From NCBI RefSeq assembly GCF_037975245.1, contig NC_092576.1, forward strand, positions 27,479,611-27,543,610: a stretch of 64,000 nucleotides of DNA, given 5' to 3'. This document shows, piece after piece, positions 24,701 to 38,300 of this stretch. The stretch is from Apostichopus japonicus (taxonomy: Eukaryota > Echinodermata > Holothuroidea > Aspidochirotida > Stichopodidae). The position numbers and the translations under genes were made by a program. The notes under the pieces were generated by a model that saw only the letters and a program-made list of their open reading frames with translations, made no database searches and had not been told where the DNA came from. Numbering within the stretch: position 1 is the first letter of the stretch; each line of letters opens with the position of its first letter.

Positions 24701-27700
24701 AAGTTGAGAATGTGACAAAAGATTAAAAGGAAGAAACCAGTAATTGTGGTTGATAATGAATTGTGAAAAGTGATTCAGATTACAAATATTTCCGTTTCAA
24801 CTTTTTTTATCTTTGGGATGTTTATATTCAATTTGTATCGCTGTATTAATTGGTACTGTAGTTGCAGTGTGCAAAAAGTAATATGAACACAATATAACCT
24901 CCATTTACTTTTCATTATTTTATAAATGGCAAAACTACACTGGAGACTGCATGTTTAAGGCTAGCTTCATTCATACCGACCACATGGTCTTGTCAACACA
25001 TTCCCATATCTCTCAAAACAGGCAAAACTTTCAAGACAGGCAAAATCAAATTTATATCAAATTTGTATCAACCTTTGAGATCTTGTGAACACATTCAGCC
25101 CATTATTACATCATTATATATGTCACAGTTAAGTATCTCTTTTAGTATCATTTAGTTCATTTTGGTAATTTTAAAACTCATATTTCTTTTCAACGATAAA
25201 AGTTTGAAAAGAGACCTAGGCTCTGACTCGACACTGAACTGAGGAAAAAGTAAAACAGAAGGAAAATACCCAAGAAAGCTGCTGGACATGCAGGCTACCA
25301 AAACTTGAATCACACTTAACAACTCCATTCCCCCCCCCCTCTGACCCCCACCCTTTCATTGAGGCTGTGACCATATGATCATGGTGGTAGCAAGCCAAGG
25401 AAAGTCCTGCAACAGAAGTGAGAGAGTTCCTCTGTGTCTTGGAGCAATTTCAGATATTTTACGGAGTTGACTTACAAGTTCAACGTTTCCTTCTCTTCGT
25501 CTCTGGCCTTCAACGATTGTATCCACTCACTGCTACAGTTGAATCCTGTTAGACCCTTGGATACCTCCAGCAAGAAGGAACCTACATCAGCCTGAACTGC
25601 CAGGGCTGGTCTCCACATGACACCGGCATTCTGAACAACAATAATAACAACAGAAATTAAGATCAATTAAAATTAGACAATTGATTAGAAATTAGAAAAT
25701 TAATATATTAAGAATGAGTTAAGGAAACTGGTAGATTGGCCACAAGAGAGCCAGTTGGGACAATTTCTTCATGCTAATATATAGATAGAAACATGAATAT
25801 TCATACTATATATCTATGTCTCTGAATATGCATAGAGAGTCCTCTAAAACGTAATGAATATGTATATACTTACAAGAAGAAGTTGACTCTTGTTTCTGTT
25901 GACAGCTATGATCTTGGATCGTTTACTGCGTTAAACACACACATGAATAAATATATCTATGTCTCTGAATATGCATAGAGAGTCCTCTAAATGTAATGAA
26001 TATGTATATACTTACAAGAAGAAGTTGACTCTTGTTTCTGTTGACAGCTATGATCTTGGACCGCTTACTGAGCACTTGACCGTAGTTAAGTCTGAAGTCG
26101 GGAACAGCACCTGGGAAGTGGGAGACATTTCAAAAAAGGGGGTTGAATGCCTTGGAAGCACAGCACATAAGTGAACCACTGGTGGAAGGGTTCTCAAATT
26201 CATCACAGATAGGGTCTCATTGGGGGTGCGTGCAGTGCGAGAATGTTACCAGTTAATAGGCTGGGGTAGATAGGTGTGCATAGGTACAGGTCGGTGAGGG
26301 GTGAAGTAAGTCAGAGTAGATACCAATCACTTCACCCAACTGCAGTCATTTTGCTGGTGATTTCTCTGACCGGAATCTGGTCGTCGAATAGTCCGTTTCC
26401 GAATTACCTCAGCAGGAAGAATTTTACAAGGTTCTCCCTATCGTATTACTCTTGATATTCAGAGGTTGGCAAATGCCTTGTCGAAACAATGCAAACACGT
26501 CTCATGAGAAATCAGATTTAAAAAAAACAAGAGAGAAATGCCAAAAGGGTTTTTCAAGAAAAATGTTGAAAAGGAAAGATGACAACCTGACGATAATTTG
26601 CATATTGTATCTACAAGTGATCTGATTTGTTACTGATATACTGATATATACCATTAAACAGTAAACCTTCAAGAATGTTGTAAGTGTACAGGTTTTATAT
26701 TACAACTCCTGCTACAGTCTTAAAATAAGGAAACTTTCAATATCATCTCCAAACCAGCACTTTTGTATGTAGTATATTTTAAGGCACATTTTATATGTAG
26801 TATATTATAAGGCACATTTTATATGTAGCATATTTTAAGGCACATTTTGTATGTAGCATATTTAAATGCACATTTTGCATGTAGCATATTGTAATGCACA
26901 TTTTGTATAGCATATTGTAATGCACATTTTGTATGTAGCATATTGTAATGCACATTTTGTATGTAGCATATTGTAATGCACATTTTGTATGTAGAATTTG
27001 TAATGCACATTTTGTATGTAGTATATATTGTAATGCACATTTTGTATGTAGCATTTTGTAATGCACAGTTTGAATGAAGCATTTTGTAATGCACATTTTG
27101 TATGTAGTATATTTTAACGCACATTTTGTATGTAGTATATTGTAATGCACATTTTGTAAGTAGTATATTGTAATGCACATTTTATATGTAGCATATTGTA
27201 ATGCACATTTTGTATGTAGTACATTTTAATGCACCTTTTGTATGTAGTATATTTTAAGGCACATATTAAATGCAGCATATTTTAATGCACATTTTGTATG
27301 TAGCATATTTCAATGCACATATTAAATGCAGAATAATTTAATGCACATTTTGTATGTAGCATATTGTATTGCACATTTGGTATGTATCATATTGTAATGC
27401 ACAATTTGTATGTAGTATATTGTAATGCACATTTTGTATGCAGCATTTTGTAATGCAAATTTTGTATGTAGTATATTGTAATCAAATTTTGTATGTAGTA
27501 CATTTTAATGCACATTTTGTAGGTAGTATATTTTAATGCACATTTTGTATGTAGTACATTTTAATGCACAATTTGTATTTTGTATGAAGCATATTTTAAT
27601 GCACATATTAAATGCAGCATATTTTAATGCACATTGTATATGTATCATATTGTATTGCACATTTGGTATGTATCATATTGTAATGCACAATTTGTATGTA

Positions 27701-30700
27701 GTATATTGTAATGCACATTTTATATTCAGCATATTGTAACACACATTTTGTATGTAGTACATTTTAATGCACATTTTGTATGTTGCATATTGTTATGCAC
27801 ATGCAATTTATTTTATATATAATTTGTATGTACCATATTGCATATTGTTATGCACATGCAATTTATTTTATATATAATTTGTATGTACCATATTGTATTG
27901 CACATTTTGTATGTATCATATTGTATTGCACATTTGGTATGTATCATATTGTAATGCACAATTTGTATGTAGTATATTTTAATGCACATTTTGTATGTAG
28001 CATATTGTTACTGTATGCACATGCAATATATTTTATATATTTTGTATGTATCATATTGTATTGCACATTTCATATGTATTATATTTTATTGCACATTTTG
28101 TATGTAGCATATTGAAAACTGGTTGTTGTCCCTCACTTTTCAAGACTACAAAATTTTGCACTGATGGTCAGGAAGCAATGACAAGTTTTTAAGGCTCCAA
28201 CAACATGCAATTCGACATACAAAAACCCAAAATTAAGTTGCACTAAACCTCAACGTCGCAATTTTGGCCCAATTTTCAAGGTCATATTTTCTCCAAAGAA
28301 CAAGAGTCGAATCCAAGAGGTGACATGCCGAGAGATACTGAAGATTTGATGATTTGAAAAATGAAAAGTCTACTCACCGGCTAAAATAACCACATCTGCT
28401 TCTTTCAAAGCGTCCCTCCTTCTCTGACGGATATGTAGAGGACTGTTCCTTCCCAGCATGCCTCTGGTCATTCCGCCCAAGAAGCATGGTATACCCATTG
28501 CCTGTTAAGGATTCAAATGTTGAATGTTAATTTTTAGGGGGCGATGCTGCACAGAGTAAATACCAAATAAAAAATAATAACACTTTCTCAATTTTTTTCT
28601 CCAAAATTGTTTCTCCCATTTTTGGTGACATTGCATGCGTGTTAACACACGTGTGTGAAAAATGAACGTCACCTCTAGTGCTTTCCTGAGCTCGTCGACT
28701 GGAGTTGGAGGTAAGGTGGCTTGACTACCGAGGATGATAAGAGGTTTCTTCGCACGACTGACTAATTCTACAGCTTGCTGTACTGTAAAGATAGAAAAAG
28801 GAAATGAGTATGTGAATGTCTATAGTTCAACACTCTGATTTATCCTAACTTTATATATCAATACTACTGACTGACTAATTCTACAGCTTGCTGTACTGTA
28901 AAGATAGGGAAAGAAATGAGTATGTGAATGTCTATAGTTCAACACTCTGATTTATCCTAACTTTATATATCAATACTACTGACTGACTAATTCTACAGCT
29001 TGCTGTACTGTAAAGATAGGAAAAGAAATGAGTATGTGAATGTCTATAGTTCAACACTCTGATTTATCCTAACTTTATATATCAATACTACTGACTGACT
29101 AATTCTACAGCTTGCTGTACTGTAAAGATAGGGAAAGAAATGAGTATGTGAAAGTCTATAGTCCAACACTCTGATTTATCCTAACTCTATATATCAATAC
29201 TACTGACTGACTAATTCTACAGCTTGCTGTACTGTAAAGATAGGGAAAGAAATGAGTTTGTGAAAGTCTATAGTCAAACCCTCTGATTTATCCTAACTCT
29301 ATATATCAATACTACTGACTGACTAATTCTACAGCTTGCTGTACTGTAAAGATAGGGAAAGAAATGAGTATGTGAAAGTCTATAGTCCAACACTCTGATT
29401 TATCCTAACTCTATATATCAATACTACTGACTGACTAATTCTACAGCTTGCTGTACTGTAAAGATAGGGAAAGAAATGAGTTTGTGAAAGTCTATAGTCA
29501 AACCCTCTGATTTATCCTAACTCTATATATCAATACTACTGACTAATTCTACAGCTTGCTGTACAGTAAAGATAGGGAAAGAAATGAGTATGTGAAAGTC
29601 TAGAGTCCAACCCTCTGATTTATCCTAACTCTATATATCAATACTACTGACTGACTAATTCTACAGCTTGCTGTACTGTAAAGATAGGGAAAGAAATGAG
29701 TTTGTGAAAGTCTATAGTCAAACCTTCTGATTTATCCTAACTCTATATATCAATACTACTGACTGACTAATTCTACAGCTTGCTGTACTGTAAAGATAGG
29801 GAAAGAAATGAGTATGTGAATGTCTATAGTCCAACCCTCTGATTTATCCTAACTCTATATATCAATACTACTGACTGACTAATTCTACAGCTTGCTGTAC
29901 TGTAAAGATAGGGAAAGAAATGAGTATGTGAATGTCTATAGTCCAACCCTCTGATTTATCCTAACTCTATATCAATACTACTGACTGACTAATTCTACAG
30001 CTTGCTGTACTGTAAAGATAGGGAAAGAAATGAGTATGTGAATGTCTATAGTCCAACCCTCTGATTTATCCTAACTCTATATATCAATACTACTTTAAAA
30101 GGTCGATATTTTTGGGCTCTGCTAATATATTTTCCAGAGACTTGGTTTATCGGCAGAAGCAAGAGGAAAGTGCTCGCTTGGAGCGAGGCCAGTGAATAAA
30201 TTAATTCCTGCCATATCTGAATAACTCTAGGACTTCTCTGAATTTGCAAGATAAGGTAATATATCAAAGAAGGCATCTAAAAACAAGCTGATGTCGCCCT
30301 CAACTTTGATGTCGCCCTCAACTTATAATACAAGCCCTTCTCAGCTTAGCCAATTCGGCTTAATACCACAGCGTCTGTACCCATCATAAAGCATTGTTCG
30401 ATACAGGTGTCAAAAAGGTTTCGAACCTCTAGGCATACAATCAGTGTCCATAGCCTAGCCTGGTTAGGGTGTCCACATATAAAGTGGAAGGCCCGGGTTC
30501 GAATCCCGGTGGAGGCTGGAAGGTTTTTCCACTGTTCTGGATTTTCCAACTAATTACAATTGCAACTATATATATATATATACATATCTATATTTATCCT
30601 CTGATTAATCGCATTAACAGCTCCTTAAGCTGTAAGATAAGCCTTAACAGTGGGGTTATTCACAACTGGAAAACTACATTTTGTTGCAATCTAAGAACAC

Positions 30701-33700
30701 CGATAAACATGTCAGCTTGATCAAGGGCACCATACAAACAAAAGTAGTTCACATCAAACGTTGGAAAGAGCCAACAGTACCCTCAGAGGTTAAAAAGCTG
30801 GCATCCACTACTTTAAAATTTCAAAGCCCCCCCTGCAACCCCCTCCCTCCCCATACCCCTTCCACACCCTGATTTCTACCTTGAGATATCATGGCAGATC
30901 AGTGTTATGATAATTAATAGAAAATAAAAATTAGAAAATAAACCCAGTTGAAAAGATTTAGTGACTTGTTTAAGGTGCAAAATTCGACTTTGGAGAAGTG
31001 TCGGCTTTACCTTGGCCCGATGAAGCCATTGGTCTCTTGACAGGCAGAGGACCGTACTCCCTCAGTTCGAAACCGCCGGCGAATATGTTACCTACTAGAG
31101 ACATAGTGTACCTGGAAGAGGAATAGATAAAAAAAAATGTAAAATGTCAGTATTTTGGAGCACTTTTTAATATAATTATGCTGTGTAAAAGTGTACGTGG
31201 TTTTGTCAATGCCTATCACTGACTGCCAAAACACCTGTGTAAAGTGTGCATGGTTTGTTAATGCCTATCACTGACTAAACACCTGTGTAAAGTTTGCATG
31301 GTTTTGTTAATGCCTATCACTGACTACCAAACACCTGTGTAAAGTTTGCATGGTTTTGTCAATGCCTATCATTGACTACCAAAACACCTGTGTAAAGTTT
31401 GCATAGTTTTGTTAATGCCTAACACTGACTACCAAAACACCGATGTAAAGTGTGAGTGGTTTTGTTTAAATGCCTATCATTGACTACCGAAACACCTGTG
31501 TAAAGTGTGCGTGGTTTTGTCAATGCCTATCACTGACTGCCAAAACACCCGTGTAAAGTGTGCATGGTTTTGTTTAAATGCCTATCACTGACTACCGAAA
31601 CACCTGTGTAAAGTGTGAGTGGTTTTGTTAATGCCTATCACCGACTCCCAAAACACCTGTGTAAAGTGTGCGTGGTTTTGTCAATGCCTATCATTGACAA
31701 CCAAAACACCTGTGTAAAGTGTGAGTGGTTTTGTCAATGCCTATCATTGACTACCAAAACACCTGTGTAAAGTGTGAGTGGTTTTGTTAATGCCTATCAT
31801 TGACAACCAAAACACCTGTGTAAAGTGTGAGTGGTTTTGTCAATGCCTAACACTGACTACCAAAACACCTGTGTAAAGTGTGAGTGGTTTTGTCAATGCC
31901 TATCACTGACTGCCAAAACACCCGTGTAAAGTGTGCATGGTTTTGTCAATGCCTATCATTGACTACCAAAACACCTGTGTAAAGTGTGAGTGGTTTTGTC
32001 AATGCCTATCATTGACTACCAAAACACCTGTGTAAAGTGTGAGTGGTTTTGTTAATGCCTATCACTGGCGACCGAAACACCTGTGTAAAGTGTGAGTGGT
32101 TTTGTTAATGCCTAACACTGACTACCAAAACACCTGTGTAAAGTGTGAGTGGTTTTGTCAATGCCTATCATTGACAACCAAAACACCTGTGTAAAGTGTG
32201 AGTGGTTTTGTCAATGCCTATCATTGACTACCAAAACACCTGTGTAAAGTGTGAGTGGTTTTGTTAATGCCTATCACTGGCGACCGAAACACCTGTGTAA
32301 AGTGTGAGTGGTTTTGTTAATGCCTAACACTGACTACCAAAACACCTGTGTAAAGTGTGAGTGGTTTTGTCAATGCCTATCACTGACTGCCAAAACACCC
32401 GTGTAAAGTGTGCATGGTTTTGTTTAAATGCCTATCACTGACTACCGAAACACCTGTGTAAAGTGTGAGTGGTTTTGTTAATGCCTATCACCGACTCCCA
32501 AAACACCTGTGTAAAGTGTGCGTGGTTTTGTCAATGCCTATCATTGACAACCAAAACACCTGTGTAAAGTGTGAGTGGTTTTGTCAATGCCTATCATTGA
32601 CTACCAAAACACCTGTGTAAAGTGTGAGTGGTTTTGTTAATGCCTATCACTGGCGACCGAAACACCTGTGTAAAGTGTGAGTGGTTTTGTTAATGCCTAA
32701 CACTGACTACCAAAACACCTGTGTAAAGAATGTGCTCTTCCCTGTAGGTGTCATATTATCTGGCACAGGAATTTCCCCCCGTAAATAAGCGTGTCTTTAG
32801 TTTACAATTGATTTCCTGGTTGCAAATATTGTAAGACTTGTTAAAATAAAGTTATTCCACACTATTTGTGGAACATCCCTTCTCAATATCGTGTTCCTGA
32901 CTTGAAATTTGGTTGATTGAATGTGACCTATTTTGACTGGCTAAACCTTCAAAGTTTTACTCCACCAGGAAGTTAGATCATACTAGTAGGTCTGTGGTGC
33001 CATCTGGGCAATTGTTCTTTGAAAGCTCTGATGAGTCTATCATAATCTTCTAGTTGGTTTATCCTTGAAAGCTGATACATTTTGAATGCTTGCCTAGCTG
33101 ACAATGTGCTCAACATATTAAAAGTCTGTATAGATGTATATTTTTGGTTGACATATTCTTTCATCTGTGGATAATTGATTGAAATATTATACAGAAAAAC
33201 AAGGGCATTTTCCCTTAAAATTGCCCTGCTGATATTGTTCATTCTGCTGTTGCCAGATGCAATCTACAGAATATCACAAAATTTTGAGAAAATATTCATA
33301 ACTTCACAAAAAAAATTAAAAATCCTATGAGAATCTGTTTAAAAAAAAAAATTACCCAGAATATTATCAGCAACTCGGCTGTTGCAACCAAACTTCAGCC
33401 ACCAGAAAATCTTTCTAATGTTACCTTTGTTTTTAAAAAATCCTTCTATGCCGTCCCTCTGCCATTTCTACATTAAATAAAATGCTATGAGAATGCTTCT
33501 CTTTTTTTATGCTTATTTTTTGGGCCATAATATACTAAGAATAATATTCCCTGAAGACAGTGAATATGTTATAATCCGAACGGTGACATGTTTCTAAACG
33601 TCAAAAACCAACTACAAACAAAGATTTACAGTCAAATACTGTATCATTTAACTGTAGATGTGAGCACTACAAAACAACATGTTACCATAGATACGGTAGT

Positions 33701-35016
33701 GATGCATTTGAGTTCACTATTGATGAGATTATGGTTCAATACTGTATCATTAAACTGTAGATGTGAGCACTACAAAACAACATGTTACCATAGATACGAT
33801 AGTGAGGCATTTGAGTTCACTATTGATGAGACTATGGTTCAATACTGTATCATTAAATTGTAGATGTGAGCACTACAAAACAACATGTTACCATAGATAC
33901 GATAGTGAGGCATTTGAGTTCCCTATTGATGAGATTATGGTTCAATACTGTATCATTTTAAACTGTAGATCTAACTTCCTGTGTTTATCAACCGCTCTTT
34001 GGGAATTACGCCAATATTTGACAATGAGCGTTAATATTTCTATTGTCTTTTTCATTTTTTGGCAGTTTACTTTTCAGAGATTATTAAAACAATGTTGATC
34101 AATTTATCAATAGTATAAATACATCAAAACAGCTGGCCCTCAAAAGTATACACGTTTACCTACACAGGCTTTTTCGTATTAAGTACGACCTACTGTAAAT
34201 TAAGCAGTTCAAGCAATCAAGTATTAATTTCTTTGGCTTTGAAAATATCCGCTGTAATTTGGAAAGCTTCTTGTTTGTGTAGGGATTTATGCAAAGGAAG
34301 TTGTATTGTTTTCTCACATAGAATGAAATGCAATTTCTCTCTGACATACAGTACTGTATTCTTACAATTAATTGACAAAAAAAGGTGTTTTTTTCCCCTT
34401 CTTCTTCTGCTTCATTCTTTAAGATGCATATCTACATTAATCTGCATTTTAATGCAACATCACAATGCACTGTGTATTCATTTCTCTAATGCATAATCAT
34501 TATGCATATATACAGTATATGCATAATAAAAATGATGCATATATATATTCATATCAATTGATAAAGTACCACCAAAATCATTCACTCCCTCTCTAAGATA
34601 TTATCCATGGCAAATATTCTTGTTTGTGAAGTATATATACATGCGTGGGAAGTGTTCTTATTTCTGGTTCAAGGAAATGCCCTTTTTCGATACGCTACAT
34701 GCTTACAACTAAAGCTAACTACTGTACTGTACTGTACTGAACATGGTGATAAGGCGGTCCTACTTATCACTCCACTCACATGTTGACAATTTTACTCATT
34801 AAATCTCCTTTTGGTGAGTTCAATTCGGCCCCCTTCAGTACGTGCTGGTAGTCGTAGAGGACGTCAATGGGGAACTCAACGAATACTGGACCTGGAAGTA
34901 TAAATGTTATGAGTTATATAGATATATATATATATGTATATACATAAATACATATATATATATATATATCTATATATATATATATCTATATATATATATC
35001 TATATATATATATATA

Positions 35017-35053
<37 letters not shown>

Positions 35054-35299
35054 ATTGAATGTGTAGCAAGTGGTACGACAGATATATAGTAAATCAATAA
35101 AGAATAACACACCAGAAAAATTCCACTTCACGACCTGTTTCGTCCTTTTGGGACACATCAGGCGAAGGTACCTTCGGGCTTAGGTTTGTGACACGAAGAT
35201 CCAGGGTTCGATTCCTACCTTCGCCTGATGGGTCCCAAAAGGACGAAACCGGTCGTGAAGTGGAATTTTTCTGGTGTGTTATTCTTTATTGATTTACTA

Positions 35300-35342
<43 letters not shown>

Positions 35343-38300
35343 TATATATAAAACAAAGTTTCATTTTGATTTATTTCACACCATAATACAAAAGACAATA
35401 CAAGACACCTTGACAATACAGGTCACATGGTCTAGGGTTGACACAGAAAAGTCTGTCCAGCAGACTCATGTCCACTGTGGTCCCTGTACATACAAACCAA
35501 TAATACATAAAGAGAAGTTGGAATGCCTAGCAGCATATATAGAAACACACTAGTCTCGCCTTTGTGGGAAACATTTGTTATGATGTGGGTGGCCAAATTC
35601 CAACTCAACCTCATTGCTAAATTTATGTCTTGTCCGATCAGATCCGTGGAAATGGTTAAAGCACTGCTGCTATTGACAATTTCAGACCACCTTGTATAAT
35701 ATACTAAATGTTGTTGGAAGGACCTAAAGGTAAAGCACGGTTTTTTATGAAAGGTTTGTTAATGTACCCTGGATGGTCATGTCAGCTGACAAAAGAGAGG
35801 CCATATCTGGAGTAATTTGGTAAGCTCATACTGGCAGTACAGACAGGTATTAACCCAGTCACTATTTCCTGTATTTACAGTAAGTAGAATGCAGTCACTA
35901 CTGCACATATGGGATAGTGTCACGTGTGTGACAGCTCAGAGCAGGAAATAGTCACTGCCTGTTGTTGCCAGGCTCACAATCATTAGCCACTGGCATAAAA
36001 TAATTAGCCAGTGCATAACAAGTCTACTTGATATAAGCAACAACTCTCTAGAGCTGGCATATTCCTTGAATTATTAAAATACAAAAGCGACATTTGACTG
36101 TTCTGACAGAAAAAAACGTTAGAGCATTTTTTTTTATTTATTCATTTTTTATTTAATTTCGCCTTAATTTTGAGGCCAGCGTGTCACAAACTCTGCAGGA
36201 CAGGCTGGACAGTCACCATGTGACAGTACAACACAATCAGGTACAAACTATTGTACACACTATAGTCACTCAGTGCAGGAGGATACTGTACATTCAATAT
36301 GATGACAGCTGAAGGATACAGTCACTGTGTGACAGTTGACATCTGAAGGATACAGTCACTGTGTGACAGCTGACATCTGAAGGGTACAGTCACTGCGTGA
36401 CCGCTGACATCTGAAAATGCAGTCACTGTGCGACAGCTGACGGATACAGTCACTGTGTGACAGCTGACATCTGAAGGATACAGTCACTGTGTGACAGCTG
36501 ACAGCTCAGACAGGAAAGCAGTCACATTGTGACTGCACCAAAGTCAGAGCTACCAGAAGTTAATATCACAAATGTTTAGATCCTATTTAACACAAAATCT
36601 TAAAATTTGGTGTTGGGGGTTTGTTAATGAACTTAAATACAAGAATGTGACTGACTTGACATCAATAACTAAATATTCATAAGTTTAACCTAATTTTACA
36701 TACCTGGCGTATCAGACTGGGCCACCCGTATGGCCTCCCTCAAGACTGGGGCGATATCTCGGACGGTTTGGACCGCTGCGCAAAACTTGCAGAGCGGTTT
36801 AAATAACGACATCTGATCTATATCTTGGAGGGTACCTTGACCCTGAAAATGAAGGATATATCAACTTTACAGATATAAGGGCATACTGTACAATGATCTC
36901 TCTCCCTGATTAAGGAACATTTTGCAATGAAGCTTTGAGCAACACGATGTGTCCCCCCCCCCCCCCCCGTTTCATCTGAACTCCATAAAGGGGAGGCAGA
37001 TTTAAAGCATCAGGTACAGTAGGGTGGGAGGGAGGGAGGGAAAATCCACTTTTTTATCCCAACATTTTGACTTTTGAGATAAAAAAACCCAAATTTTTGC
37101 ACCTCCTATTTCAACGAAGAGTCTACACAGCAGGCTGTGATTAATCAGGACGGTGATGATAATTTTGTTAAAATCTGCTTTTGAAAAATATCGTAAACTG
37201 CAAACTCTGCACAGATTGTCTTTATGTGAACACTTTGGTGTCGTACCCTAAAATATTACGCAGCACACAAATAATTATTAACAACATTTTGCTTGTAAAA
37301 GCACCATTGCTCACTCAATCCCCCCCCCCCCATTAAGACCCTAGGTCTGGTATACTGTATACATACATTTTGTACTGTTTGTTTCTTGGTTGGGGGAGGG
37401 GGGATCATGGAAACCAGTTTGTGTCCACAGCAGAACCATAAACCATTGTATGCAAACCCCCTTCAACTACTGTAGGCCTACACATGTCCCTATTCCCAGT
37501 TAGCTTACAAGTGTTTATGAAGACAAGCAGACATCACCCTAGAGTCCTATTGTCCAACTGTACTGTACAGTAGTTCAACACTCATCCCATTCGTGTTTTT
37601 TTTTCCTCTCCCTTTCAGATATCTCCAACTGCACCTGTGTAGCTGTAGATAGTCCACCCATTCTGTACGTGGCTTGGGGTCATATTCACTCCAGCAGGAA
37701 GCATAGACCTACACTAAGATATTATTGAGCTTGCCCATATGACCTACAGTACTGTAGGTTCAATTGGCTAAACTGGTGTCTAAGAAAGTTCTTTCTTTAC
37801 CGTACGGTACAGTGTCGACCCCGTTGTAGTACTGGCCACCTACTGTGAAGACCCTACAATACAGTATAATGCCATACAGTATGTACAATGTCTACCACTT
37901 TGTAGCATTGGCCCCCCCCCCCCGTATTGTGAGATGACTACAATACAGTACAGTTGCCATACAGTACAATGTTGACCACGTTGTACATATTGATGGCCCC
38001 CTACTGTGAAAATCCTACAATACAGTATAATGTAGACCATGTTGTATTGGCCCCCTACTGTGAAAAGCCTACAAATACAGTATAATGTCGAACATGTTGT
38101 ATTGGCCCCCTACTGTGCAAAGCCTACAATAGAGCATTATCCTGATCATGAAAATTTGGTTCCCATGAATGTCCCATCTACGGCGATGTCGAGAAGTGTT
38201 TTGAGAAACAGCAGTGCTGACTACGAGATGGCAGATGAAGGAAGCGGATCATAAGGCCCCGATGTGGGGGTTAATCGGGGGGGGTGTTTGCTTTTTGTGG

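Noticed and set aside
26791..28115. Open frames of 110-130 codons with repeated [15 protein letters not shown] strings on both strands
   Set aside because: They follow the 28-bp tandem repeat period and alternate in several frames; products of the repeat, not proteins.
20801..30093. Regular repeats suggesting a CRISPR array
   Set aside because: Units are contiguous without unique spacers, in an intron of a eukaryotic gene.
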